DNA from: Rotaria sp. Silwood1
Lineage: Eukaryota > Rotifera > Eurotatoria > Philodinida > Philodinidae
DNA length: 64,000 nucleotides
Assembly: GCA_905250075.1 (NCBI GenBank)
Contig: CAJNOP010000328.1
Coordinates: forward strand, 1 to 64,000
Direction of reading: 5' to 3'
A model generated the notes under the pieces. The model did no database searches. It was not told the origin of the DNA and saw only the letters and a list, made by a program, of their open reading frames with translations. This document shows, one piece after another, positions 45,835 to 56,371 of the stretch. The number at the start of each line of letters is the position of its first letter. The first letter of the stretch is position 1. A program made the position numbers and the translations under genes.

Positions 45835-47887
45835 AGCAAGTTCACACAACGGATTCAGGCAGAGTGCTATCTAGTTCTTTATCGAATCAAACAGTCAAAG
45901 TCCATATTTTGTGACACGATGATCTCGAGCACGATACACTGTCTGATGCTCGTTGATACGTCATTAGACACATAGAGATCATTATATGGGACAAATTTTG
46001 ACCGATTTTTCGTAAGATGTTTCGTTTGTCTAAAGTAAAATCTCGATATCATAAATAATCTATTAATCTTGGTTTCATTATGTCGGTTTCAGGAAGTGAG
46101 ACTTAGCGTTGATCTTAGCAATAATTAATTATTGCTAGTGCTAATGATGATCCACTGGTGGACAGTTCCTGACATCTTTTTTTTTCTTAATTATCAGAAC
46201 TCTATGGATGACTACTGGGTGTTATGCGAGACGACAGTATTGAGAATGAATCGATAGCACTTGTTTTCCAATCCTTATAGACCGCTCCGTTCGTTTACAA
46301 ATAGAAACCAAAGAAGAAAAATATTTGAGCACTTTATTCTGCTTCAAGTTTCTAGATAATTAAAGTGAAAACAGCATAACAAGCTAGGCACCACTCTCTT
46401 TGCTCCTATGTCAGACAGCTGTTTATAGATAAGGAATCCTATAAATAATTGAACGATCAATCGATAGAGCTCTTGTAGTAATGAGTTCTACTACAGTTGC
46501 TTTTCACATTGATTCTGACTGTCGAGCAACTGATTGATAAACATGTTGGTTTTTTCGAAAAAACTCGAAGCACAGTAAATTGTACGAACGATTGTTCATT
46601 TCTCATGAGCTATCATATTTTAATTGTAATATAAGATGCAGATTTTTCATAATGTTAACATGTATTGTTGTTTGATTTCACAAATTTGTAGTGTATATTA
46701 TTTCTTGTATGAGATTGCAGTTCTTTTAAATTATTGACTAATAAAACTAAGACATAGTACATTTATAGATTATATACAAAACTCACTAGTATAATTTTAT
46801 CGATTATCATTCGTTCAACTATAAATTTGAGTTTGATCGAAGTGTCAAAAATATATTCAATCTATATATAAACACTAGAACGATAGTTTATGTCACATAT
46901 TTTTCATGATCAAGAAAGTAGTCCAATAGTGACTCGCTGTTGGAGTACATATTTGACCTACTAATAGGTAAATAAATTATTCTAGAAGTTCTTTGAATTT
47001 TTGTGTATTTTTTCTAATCTATTTTTAATCTCTTAGAAAATTTTAAGCAAAAGAATTTTAGAAATATTATTTCAGTATATTGATTATTTATTAGAATATC
47101 AAAGATATCCTTAAAAACGATTGTTAAAAAAAAGAAGTTGATCTATATTAGGATAATAACTAACTAACAATACTAAGTGGCAATGACATTTTATGCTCGT
47201 GACAATTTCTTTCAAGTTATGCGTCATTTAGAATAACGTTTTCAGCATTTTTATAATATTTGCCTTGAAGTTAATTTAAGTAAATTAATTCCTATTGAAA
47301 AGCTTATCTTTTAATTCTACAATATCTATTCATTGAACTTTTCTTTTTGATATCTTTCCGTGAGATTTTCTTGACACGAATAGTAACGACGCAATAAAAT
47401 GTGGATTATATATAAAAATATGTGTCTTTAAAATTATCCCAATAGCATGTCAAATTCGCACTAACCTACATCAAGATTGCATGTAAACATATGAATATTT
47501 AATATATCAAGCAAAGGTACATATCTAGAAGACAATACTGTCTTTTATCATTTTTAAGATACTAGATTATTGATCTATTAAAACATACATAAGTTGTCAA
47601 AAACCGATATTTCAATTGTACATTGTAAATATATATATATATTTAAGCATTAAAATTCAACATGTTTGAATCATCATATACGAAAGAATTACTAACAATG
47701 AGGTTGCATTTTATGTGTTCTGTCAAAATGACGTCATTATAGATGAATAGTATGATCGCGTCATCACATGTCTCAGTTTACGCCACCCACTCTATTTGTT
47801 TCTTGAAAAAGCTAAAAGTATATTAAGCACAGTCAAATATTCAAATCCTTATCAGATTTAAATCTTATACGAATCAACTAATTCTTA
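45835..47887. other. AT-rich intergenic stretch
   Basis: No gene or structured repeat is supportable. A short (AT)n run occurs at 47627-47643. Confidence 0.4.
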
Positions 47888-48480
47888 ATGGAACAATTAA
47901 AAAATTTCGGTCCTAATGATGCACAAAATGGAACACTTGCACAAATGTTTCGTAATGCTGGAATTAATGATGTTCATACTTATGTAGGTGATGTTCGACA
48001 AGAATATATTGATTTAAATGATTCATCAATAGCTATGAGTAATAATGATGATTATAATTCTGTAAATAATTCTCAAATACGTTCAAATCAATCAAATCGA
48101 ATTGGTAATTTTCTAAATAATCCTCAACAAGGAATTGATAAACGTAGTAATGGAAAAAGTGGTCTTAACAATGTTAAACAAATATATCAAATGGTAAATA
48201 ATAATAATCATAATTAAAATTTTTACTCATTCATTTTTGTTTTTTGTAGTATAAATCATTGGATAAAAATGGTGATGGTAAAATAACAGTTGAAGATGTT
48301 GAAATTCTTCTTAAAGAAATGGGTCTTGGTTTTGTTAGTAAACATTTAGCACGTACTCTATTCAATATTGTTGATACAAATCATAATGGACAATTAGATT
48401 TTCATGATTTATTAGCATTAACCAGTCTTCTAAAACGTTTATCATCTTCATCTTCGTCAGTTTCTTCAGATAGATTTTAA
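47888..48480 (+). CDS. EF-hand protein, two exons (178 aa)
   Basis: Exon 1 is 47888-48193 and exon 2 is 48250-48480, with a 56-bp intron (ATG|GTAAAT...TTTGTAG) in phase 0. The N-terminal 100 residues are Asn/Ser-rich and without a recognised fold. The C-terminal exon holds an EF-hand pair: loops DKNGDGKITVED (residues about 107-118) and DTNHNGQLDFHD (about 143-154), each followed by a hydrophobic helix. Both loops have Asp rather than the usual Glu at position 12, which in known EF-hands lowers calcium affinity. A Ser-rich tail ends the protein. It lies convergent to the TNFAIP8-family gene, with about 125 bp between stops. Confidence 0.85.
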
Positions 48481-48605
48481 TTTTTATTTTGAAATAAAAA
48501 GAAAGCAAAAAGAAAAAAAAAAAATATCATAGATACAAAGAATGATAGAGTTTGTTTGTTTGTTTTATTATAGTTCTTATATGTATATATTGTTTTTTTT
48601 TTTGA

Positions 48606-49813
48606 TTAAAGAAAGCCAGCATCCATTAAAGTATGCATATCTTCTATAATTTCTTTAATAATTGCACGATTTATAGTTGAATTTGGATTAAATGAATATT
48701 CAAGAAAATCAATATTTGATACATAATTAAAAACATAATCAATACGAGCATGAGATTTTTGTGTTAAATGTTTTGAAATAATTTTATGTGTTAATTCTTG
48801 ACATTCTTGACACATACGTGTTAATACTGAACGATCAAATTTAAAATCTACTTCATATAATGTTATTATAGATTTTGCTAATGAATGAAAACGATTACGA
48901 AATTCATCAATTAATTTAAGTTCATGTTCTGTAAATAGATCATTTTTATATAATATACCCATTTTAACAATTGTTTTTATTATTGATTTAAGTAATTTAT
49001 CGGCATCTTTTTTACCTGAATAATTACGTACTAATTTATGTAAATTATCTAATATACGACCACTTGTTTCATCAATAAAGATCTTAGCTACAGATTTTGA
49101 TGATAATTTACTAAAAAAAAAAAAAAAAACTATTTTTGTTTTGAATAAATATAATAGATTATGTTTACCTTAGTAATTTTTTTTGAGCACGTATACCAAG
49201 ACTTAAAGCAGAAGCATTGACAGAAATTTCTTCTTCATCAGCTGGAAAAAATAAAAAAATTCTATATCATATAATGTTTTTTTTTTTTTTTGAAATTACA
49301 TAATCGATGTATTATTACTCTATGACATGCTCTTAGGTTTTTATTAGAAAAAGAAAAAAAAACGAAATCAAAAGGTATCTGAATCCATATTTGGAAAAAA
49401 AAATAAGAAAGGGATACGGAATTCAAGTCAATTAAATTTTATTATAACGAGAATTCATGTGTTTTGAAACAAAAAAGAAAAAAACATGAATTTTTTTCCT
49501 GAGTGTTTGATCATTAAACAAACAAATCTTACAAAGACAAATAACATGACTCAGTTTTCGAATGTTTTTTTTTTTTTTGTAATGTTATATTCATATGGTA
49601 TTTCGAAGATGAGACATTTCATAATTGTTAATTAATCAATAGAATTTAATTACATATGGAAGAATTATTTGACGTAAAATGGAGAACAAAAAAACAACAA
49701 CCATAAAAACTTGAATACTTACATTCAGCAGCTGCTTCTAATTGACGGGCAAGTTGTTGTGAAACTGAAGTTGTTTGTGTTGATTCTTCTTTATTATTCG
49801 ATTTTGATGACAT
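48606..49813 (-). CDS. TNFAIP8L: TNFAIP8/TIPE-family protein, three exons
   Basis: Exons 49813-49723, 49241-49169 and 49110-48606 join in phase into 222 residues. After a Ser/Thr/Gln-rich N-terminus, the protein follows the TIPE fold throughout: SLGIRAQKKLLSKLSSKSVA, then IFIDETSGRILDNLHKLV, KDADKLLKSIIKTIVK, MGILYKNDLFTEHEL, VDFKFDRSVLTRMCQEC, IISKHLTQKSHARIDYVFNY and a C-terminal helix. The spacing and HLTxKSHxRVxxVF signature match animal TNFAIP8 proteins, which carry phosphoinositides in a hydrophobic cavity and modulate apoptosis and immune signalling. Intron 2 is only 58 bp; intron 1 is 481 bp. The length is close to the vertebrate family's (about 190-200) plus an N-terminal extension. 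Confidence 0.95.
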
Positions 49814-52800
49814 ACTTAGAATTTTCCTTTTTTGTTTTTAATATGTATATATATCAAAATAATAATATTAACATTGGAATATAAGTATATAAAAGCAAAG
49901 CAGTCAATAGAAAAACATGTTAGTGCTTTTCATATATGCATGCGTGATGTGTTCAGCTTCACTGATGTTACTCTTTCTTTCGTCGAGCTTTTTTTTTTTT
50001 GCCTCGTCTTTCTAGTCGTCGTCTGGTTTGATGGGAAAAATAAAGAGCGAGAGAAGAAAAAAAAAAAGAACAAAAACCAATCTAAAACAAAATAATATTT
50101 CAAATTTGATTTATTACTCAATAGAATTAGGCAGCTATTTCTCATGTTTTCTTATTCAAACGAGAAAGAAAAAAAAGAAAGAAAATATTTTTGTTTTACT
50201 CAGAAAAAAAATAAGTCGCCGAAGTAGAGCTTTGATAAGGTAACTAAGAAAGAAAGAAAAAAAAATAAGCATATACGCTCATCTTTTTTTTTTTTTTTTT
50301 TTATTTAAAAAGAACATATCGAAGAAGAAGAAAATGATGAAGGAAAGAAAGAAAGAAAAAAAAAGAAAAATGACGTTTAATAAATGACAACCTACATATA
50401 CTATTGCTGTATGATTGACACATAGAAAAATGAATGAATTTTTATTGATTTTAAAGTATTCAGAATATCTATCAAAGAAATTAATTAATTTTAAGTACAA
50501 ATAGTTACCATTTCATGTCATTTAAATATTTGTATTTACCATATGTATGAATAAACTGTAATTTCATTGTACCAATAGATTCTAATACGAAAAATATCAA
50601 TATATTGAATTATTATTAATCAATCTTTTTTTTTTTAGATTAAGATTCACTACTAAGTCCTTACTAGCATATGAAAGAAAAAAAACATCAGACAATTTGT
50701 TGTCTTAGATAAATTGTTTACAAGATACTACGCAGATAAAGGTGAAAAGATCGATGTTTGCTGCCATCTACTATATAAAAAAAAAAAAAGGTCGTATTAT
50801 TGATTTCCTTTTCTTGTCGTGTTATAATTTCGAAAAATTGGTAGAATTAGAGTAAATAATTTTTTCAAAATGTTACATATACAATTATCGTTCGATTTTG
50901 TGTCACGCAAACAGTTTGAGGTTAAAAAATCCATCGAAAAAATGCTTGGAATGGAAAGGGGGGGGGAATTTTAGCATGAAAGCCAGCAAAGGGAAGATAA
51001 ATTCGTGAAACAAAATATAAGAAGATGGTATTATTATTTTTTTTTTATTAATCCAAACAATAAAACAAAACTTGAAAATATGATTGAATGTTATGTAAGA
51101 TGTTTCATTTTTTTTTCTGTAGTTATAACTCTACTTGAACATGTAACTTTTGATAAAATTATCAATTCATTATGATCGACTACCATTGAAAGTATGACTG
51201 TCAAAAAACTCATAATTCATGAGTAAAACGACAGAAAAAATAGCCTAATGTCAATGTATCACGCAAGATTCTTTATGAGAAACTGATCATGCAAAATGAT
51301 AACATGTATAATACTTTGCAATTAAGATCGGAACAAATATATATTATATAAGAGTTCAGTTTCTTTTTTTAGTTGCTATCGGAATTACTACTACAAATTG
51401 TTTCTAAATCCGGCTTTATGAAAAATGTCATTTTGTATAAATGAGGTCATATTATGAATTTATACTATAAAATACACGTACTAGATTTTTATATAGTTCA
51501 GATTGATCTAACTTTGAAGTTGTATTGTATATCCTAGTACGCAAATAAATACTCATCTCATAAAGTACAGTAAAACGCACAACTTATCATCTTTCAAATG
51601 AAGAAGTTTCTTCCTTTTTTTGCTTGTTTTTTTCTTAAAATAGTACATTAATGTTGCCATTTACTGATATATATATATATTAATGTATTTCCTACGGGTT
51701 TTTTCTTCTTTATTGATGATAATTAGTTTATATATATATAGGATCGTTTTCTTAGTTGAAATTATATCATTCAAATAGAATTGAATATATAATAATCTTA
51801 TGAAACATTCTAATAATATACATTTTTTTTTTATGACGTCAATATTCTGTAAAAATTATCCAAGCATAAATAAAAATTTTGAATTTGACCATGAAGAATA
51901 TTTTATAAGTTAGTGACAAAAAAAACACTTCTATAATTAATCTTAAAAGTGTATTCTACAATTTATTTTAATACTGGTTAACTCACTTTTTATCTAATTT
52001 TTTTTCAAGTAAAAATAAATCAAATATATACTCTTCATGATGTTCGCATTTATTGTTTTTTAATAGGTACATTCTATTTAAAAAAAAAACAGTTAATGCA
52101 AGACGAAATTTGACTCGTGATAAAAAAAAATACGATAGTATCTGTTTTACAAAAAAAAAACCGTATTACTTTTCTATATTAAAATAAAGAAATTTTATCT
52201 AGAAACTATTTAAAGTTTTATCTTTAATTTCAAATTTAATGAATTATTTTTATTCATTAACTATTCAAATCATTGTAAATTGAATTCGATTGGAGATTAT
52301 ACTCTTTTTTTTTCTATTTTTCAACTTGCAATCTAACATTCATAGGCATATAAAATAGCAGAACAAAAACTATTAAGTAGCAATTCTGTAATGTCAATCA
52401 TAACAAACGTATTAAATAACATGCACTTAACTTTTTGTTTGCTTAGTTTTGTATATTTCTTCAAAGAAACTGATAATTGATTCTTGAAAGAAATTCCGTA
52501 ATTGCCGATGATTGTTTCATGAAAACTGAGTTAATTTTTATCTCTCAACTTCATCGAATAAGAAATTGATTTTTACCAAAATACTTTTTGTAAATAATCA
52601 AATGGCATAAACTTCTTTTATAATTTTCTTACAACCCAAAAATATCTTCTACGTAGTCGATGTCTATATGATGTTTCTTTTGCGTTATCGGCTTGGTGGT
52701 TTTTGATCAGTAAGAATAAAAAAAATACATGAAAAGCGCATTTAAATGAGCCTAAGGCATGTCAATTCTATTACTCATTAGATGAATGAAACTCTTTCAA

Positions 52801-53231
52801 CTTTTAGTGAATGATGAAAGGAAATATCCATTAATTAGATGAGATTAAAAAAAGTTCAGATCAATTACCTAATTGCATTATCATTTGGGAATAACAAGAA
52901 TGCTACTACCTATGAAACAGAAACATCTAGAAGTCAAAAAAAGTTCTATTGTTGAATAAAGTTCTTTCTGTTTTCATGTCGTGGAAAACTTCGTTATTCT
53001 TCGGATACAATCAAGTATAAATGAATCAAGTGCAAACGTACGAAACTCTATCACTAAATATTTAACAATAGTTCTGACATTCTCGGTTGGCAAATCGTCA
53101 TACACAAATAGAAATTTGGATTCATATTGTCTCGATATATGCATTTTGTAGTCATGAAAAAAAGAGCTGTCTTCGTTCGAATTTGAATGTGTCTTATAAA
53201 CTAAAATAATCTTTGAGCTAAATCATTTGTT
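49814..53231. other. AT-rich intergenic stretch
   Basis: No supportable gene in 3.4 kb. It has many A- and T-runs, AGAAA-rich low complexity at 50030-50360, and no palindrome element until 53232. Confidence 0.4.
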
Positions 53232-53520
53232 CCCAGGTCGAGAAGTACGGGCGAGTTCCGGCAGGAAAACACCGGAAATCGTTGGAACAGAGTAGCAGTA
53301 TTTCGAGCGGAAAATTGTCGGATTTTTTCCGGTGACTTCCGGTCAACTTTCTGCAAGAAACGTGGGGAGGCTGATCGGAAGTTACAGGAAAAAATGCGAA
53401 GAATTTCTGATCGGAATACTGCCACCCTGTTCCGGTGTTTTCCTGCAGGATACGGTGAATTTTCCCGCATCTTCCTGCCGGTTCCTGCAGGATCTGTTCT
53501 CCGGAAACGTTGACCTGGGT
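53232..53520. mobile_element. TTCCGG-palindrome repeat element, copy B
   Basis: The left end TCCCAGGTCG and right end GACCTGGGT are inverted repeats. The interior is GC-rich and filled with TTCCGG/CCGGAA, TTCCTGCAGGA and CCGGCAGGAA units in both orientations. It shares ends and internal unit with 32328-32640, though the two copies are not simply collinear. No coding function: the three overlapping frames here are translations of the repeat. Confidence 0.75.
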
Positions 53521-53554
53521 TAACGTGACAGAGTACGAAGAGATTTTTTTATTT

Positions 53555-54094
53555 GACAAGGGAACCTCTCGAGGTGTAAAATCGCTTTTCGTTTGAAAGT
53601 ACTGCCATTAGATAGGCCCCAGTGAGTAATGAAAAAAATCTATTTGGGTTTCAGTGCATGGTGTTCCTGGGCTGAGATATTGACTTTTCAAGTTAGGCTG
53701 AAATCAGCTAAAATATCAGGTTTTCAAGTTCTAAAAAAATTTGTCATTTTGTTGAAAACTTGCGTTATCTTCCATTTTCACCGATTCCACTTTCACCGAC
53801 TTCCATTTTCGCCGATTCCAATATCACCGACTAATTTTTTTGACCGAAAATTATCAAGTCAAATATGAATCATATTCTATATTTAAAAGTTTTCCAATTT
53901 GACAGGTTTATTAACAAACTCATTAATTACCAACTGAGTTGGTAACCATCTCACTTGGTAACCAGGAGGGTGTGGGTGTAACTTCTTTCTACCCATACCC
54001 ACACCCACACCCACACCCTTACTCACTAGTGTCTATCTAATGACAGTACTTTCAACCGAAAAGCGATTTTACACTTCGAGAGGTTCCCTCGTTA
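53555..54094. mobile_element. Terminal-inverted-repeat (foldback/MITE-like) element of about 540 bp
   Basis: The left terminal repeat, 53555-53631, and right terminal repeat, 54019-54094, are inverted copies of about 75 bp sharing GGGAACCTCTCGA, GTGTAAAATCGCTTTTCG, TTGAAAGTACTG, CATTAGATAG and AGTGAGTAA. The interior carries a short tandem of TTTTCACCGATTCCA-like units (53771-53830) and, abutting the inner edge of the right terminal repeat, a GT/AC hairpin. No transposase is present. A target duplication is not clear. Confidence 0.8.
53967..54019. repeat. GT/AC telomere-like hairpin, copy 9
   Basis: Left arm AGGGTGTGGGTGTAAC; right arm ACCCATACCCACACCCACAC then CCACACCCTT. It sits inside the terminal-inverted-repeat element next to its right repeat. 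Confidence 0.75.
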
Positions 54095-54433
54095 GTTGAT
54101 TTTTATTGTCAATAGTACAATAGCTGTGGGTTCTTTACAATGTATTCTTTCATATACACCAAAAACTGAGCGAGTTGTTAACAAAATACAAGGCCTTTGA
54201 TTTATTCTTACTCGTTTTTTATGTACGCTATTTCACAGATCTGACATAGATAAACTACAACTTTATTCGATAAAGTGCGAGAAAGAATGGCTAAAGTTTG
54301 GACAGGCTTCTCTAATCTTATCTTTTGTGCAATCAAGTTCACTCTTAATAGATATTTTTATTGAAAAGCATCAAGATATCTTTCATTTATATTTGCTAGT
54401 AAGAAACAAGTGGACGTTTTCAATTTCCCAAAA

Positions 54434-55572
54434 ATGATGAAGTTTGACAAGAATTGTGCGGTTCCCATGCCTCCTCTTCTAACTGATCCAGAAATGGAAC
54501 TCTATAGTGATGAGCCCATTTTTGATCCTGATATTCATTTGGCAATGACCGAACCGGATTTTGTTGTATTACTCGATGGCTTTCAACATGTATCAAAATC
54601 GCCATAACTCCTTCAACCTGTAACAACCGATGGTGATATCCAACTGGCTTATACTGGTCCATTTCGATTGTTAAGTGATGAGGGTTATCGAGTATTACGT
54701 ATGATTCTTCAGCGAGAAATGGTACATCGAATATGTGATGAACGTCATCCAGCTAAGATTCGACACAGTGGCTATCGTAGTAAATGGTTACAAGATTTCA
54801 ATCGATGTCCGCGCATACTCGAGCATTTATCAAACATGACTGGAGACGTACGACCTATGCCGACAACTCTTCAACCAAGCTATAGTCATACTAATATTGG
54901 CTATGCAAGTGGTGACAATATAGATGCATACCATTGTGACAGTGTACCCTACGTTGTCATCTTACTGGCTTGTGATATGAGCAATACAGTCGGTGGTGAA
55001 TTACAACTCATCGAACGTGATTCTAAGGATGCTTTTAGTCTCATTGAACAATACAAAGGTAAAGTGCCAAAAGAATTCATTCGAACAATCGATTATCTTG
55101 ACCAAAATTCATGTGTATTTATGCAAGGTAAACGAAAAACTACAAAAATATTTAATTTAAAACTTTAATCATTCTTTAGGTAGTCGTATAGTACATCGAG
55201 TCACAAATATTGATTCTTGTTCGGAGCCACGTATCACAGTGGTCAATTCATACATGTCGACAAATCCATTTACTACTGAATCCACACGCTGCGATACATT
55301 TCGTCAGGAAAAAAACGGCGGCATTAGAATTTGCCATTCACAAAATGTGGCGTGCCAACGCTCAAATGCTTGATCTGGCTATCGGTGGTCACGAATGGCC
55401 AACCCACGATCAGGTTATTGAGCGCCTTTCGATGGTTAGCGACGAACTCAATCAATGTCGTGATGTACTCACGAATAAAAAGTCAGATTGGGTTGGTTAT
55501 TATGATGAAAAGAAACAGAAAATGAACAATTATGACAAACCTTCAATGCCATTACAAGATGCACAACACTAA
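54434..55572 (+). pseudogene. 2-oxoglutarate/Fe(II)-dependent oxygenase, disrupted by TAA and a frameshift
   Basis: Reading from the ATG at 54434, the frame meets TAA at 54605-54607 and then continues unchanged in style (DGDIQLAYTGPFRLLSDEGY). It runs through a 52-bp intron (donor AAG|GTAAAC at 55128, acceptor TTTAG at 55179) and shifts by one base at an A7 run (55309-55315), after which the remaining coding text (FAIHKMWRANAQMLDLAIGG...) ends at 55572. The metal-binding triad is visible: HCD (HxD, codons at 54932-54940) and the distal His in IVHRVTN (55194-55196), followed by PRITVVN with the Arg expected to bind 2-oxoglutarate. I infer a cytosolic hydroxylase. The substrate is unknown. Its resemblance to microbial or fungal stand-alone oxygenases raises horizontal transfer as a possibility that cannot be tested here. 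The homopolymer shift could be an assembly error; the TAA is not easily explained that way. Confidence 0.75.
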
Positions 55573-56371
55573 GCTGGTTTTTTTCATTTAAAACTATTCC
55601 CAATTAAATTATATAAAACTAAAGATGTTTTGTCGATATTAATATCATTCTCTGACTAATATCCTTCCTTCATCTTTTCTTCTCATTCTCTCTATTCTTC
55701 TTTCTTGTGATCATCAACAGTAGTAATAAATGCGACACCTGCATTTTATTATTACAAATCTTATTACGGTCAAATTTAAAGAATCTTTTTGATATGTAAC
55801 ATTGCATATTCTGTTTGGTGTGTTGTAACTGATAATAATCAAAAGACGAAGAAAATTGTCGCGATAAAGCAAGACATACCAACACGAATAGCACGAATAC
55901 AATTTCGAAAACTTTTCACATATACAATAATTTTTGTTAAATACAATTATTTATGAGCATGTCTATACAAATAGAAATTCGAGATTAACAGTATTTGATA
56001 ATGGATATTCATAAAACTAGAACAAGATTCATCATGTCAGTGCTTTCTTTTTTTTGAGACCTATTTCACCATTGCTATAGACAGTACATATGTGTCAGTG
56101 TATCCTTTTATTACAAAAAATTATTTTTTACATGTACATTTTTTTTTAAAATTTGCGTTATCACTGAAGAATTCTATTCTTCACCTGTTGATGAAATATT
56201 CTCATAATTCTACACGATTTAATCTGCATCTTCATTGATATCGTACAGTTGAAATCCAAATTATTTCATAAACATAATAAATGTGAAGAAAACAATTTTT
56301 TTTTTGTAAGCATTTCGTACTAAAAATTATTACATGTTGAATAATAATAATAAAAAAACATGTGATTATAA
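55573..56371. other. Intergenic stretch
   Basis: No gene or structured repeat is supportable between the broken oxygenase and the convergent GPCR gene. Confidence 0.4.

Noticed and set aside
45162..45845. Minus-strand frames in the ACCGCGGT element
   Set aside because: They consist of repeat sequence and match nothing recognisable.
49832..50500. Several Lys/Phe-rich frames on both strands
   Set aside because: Low-complexity A/T and AGAAA tracts; mutual antisense shadows.
53201..53868. Four overlapping frames of 63-113 codons on both strands
   Set aside because: All lie in the TTCCGG palindrome element or the adjacent inverted-repeat element, and open on both strands because of the palindromes.
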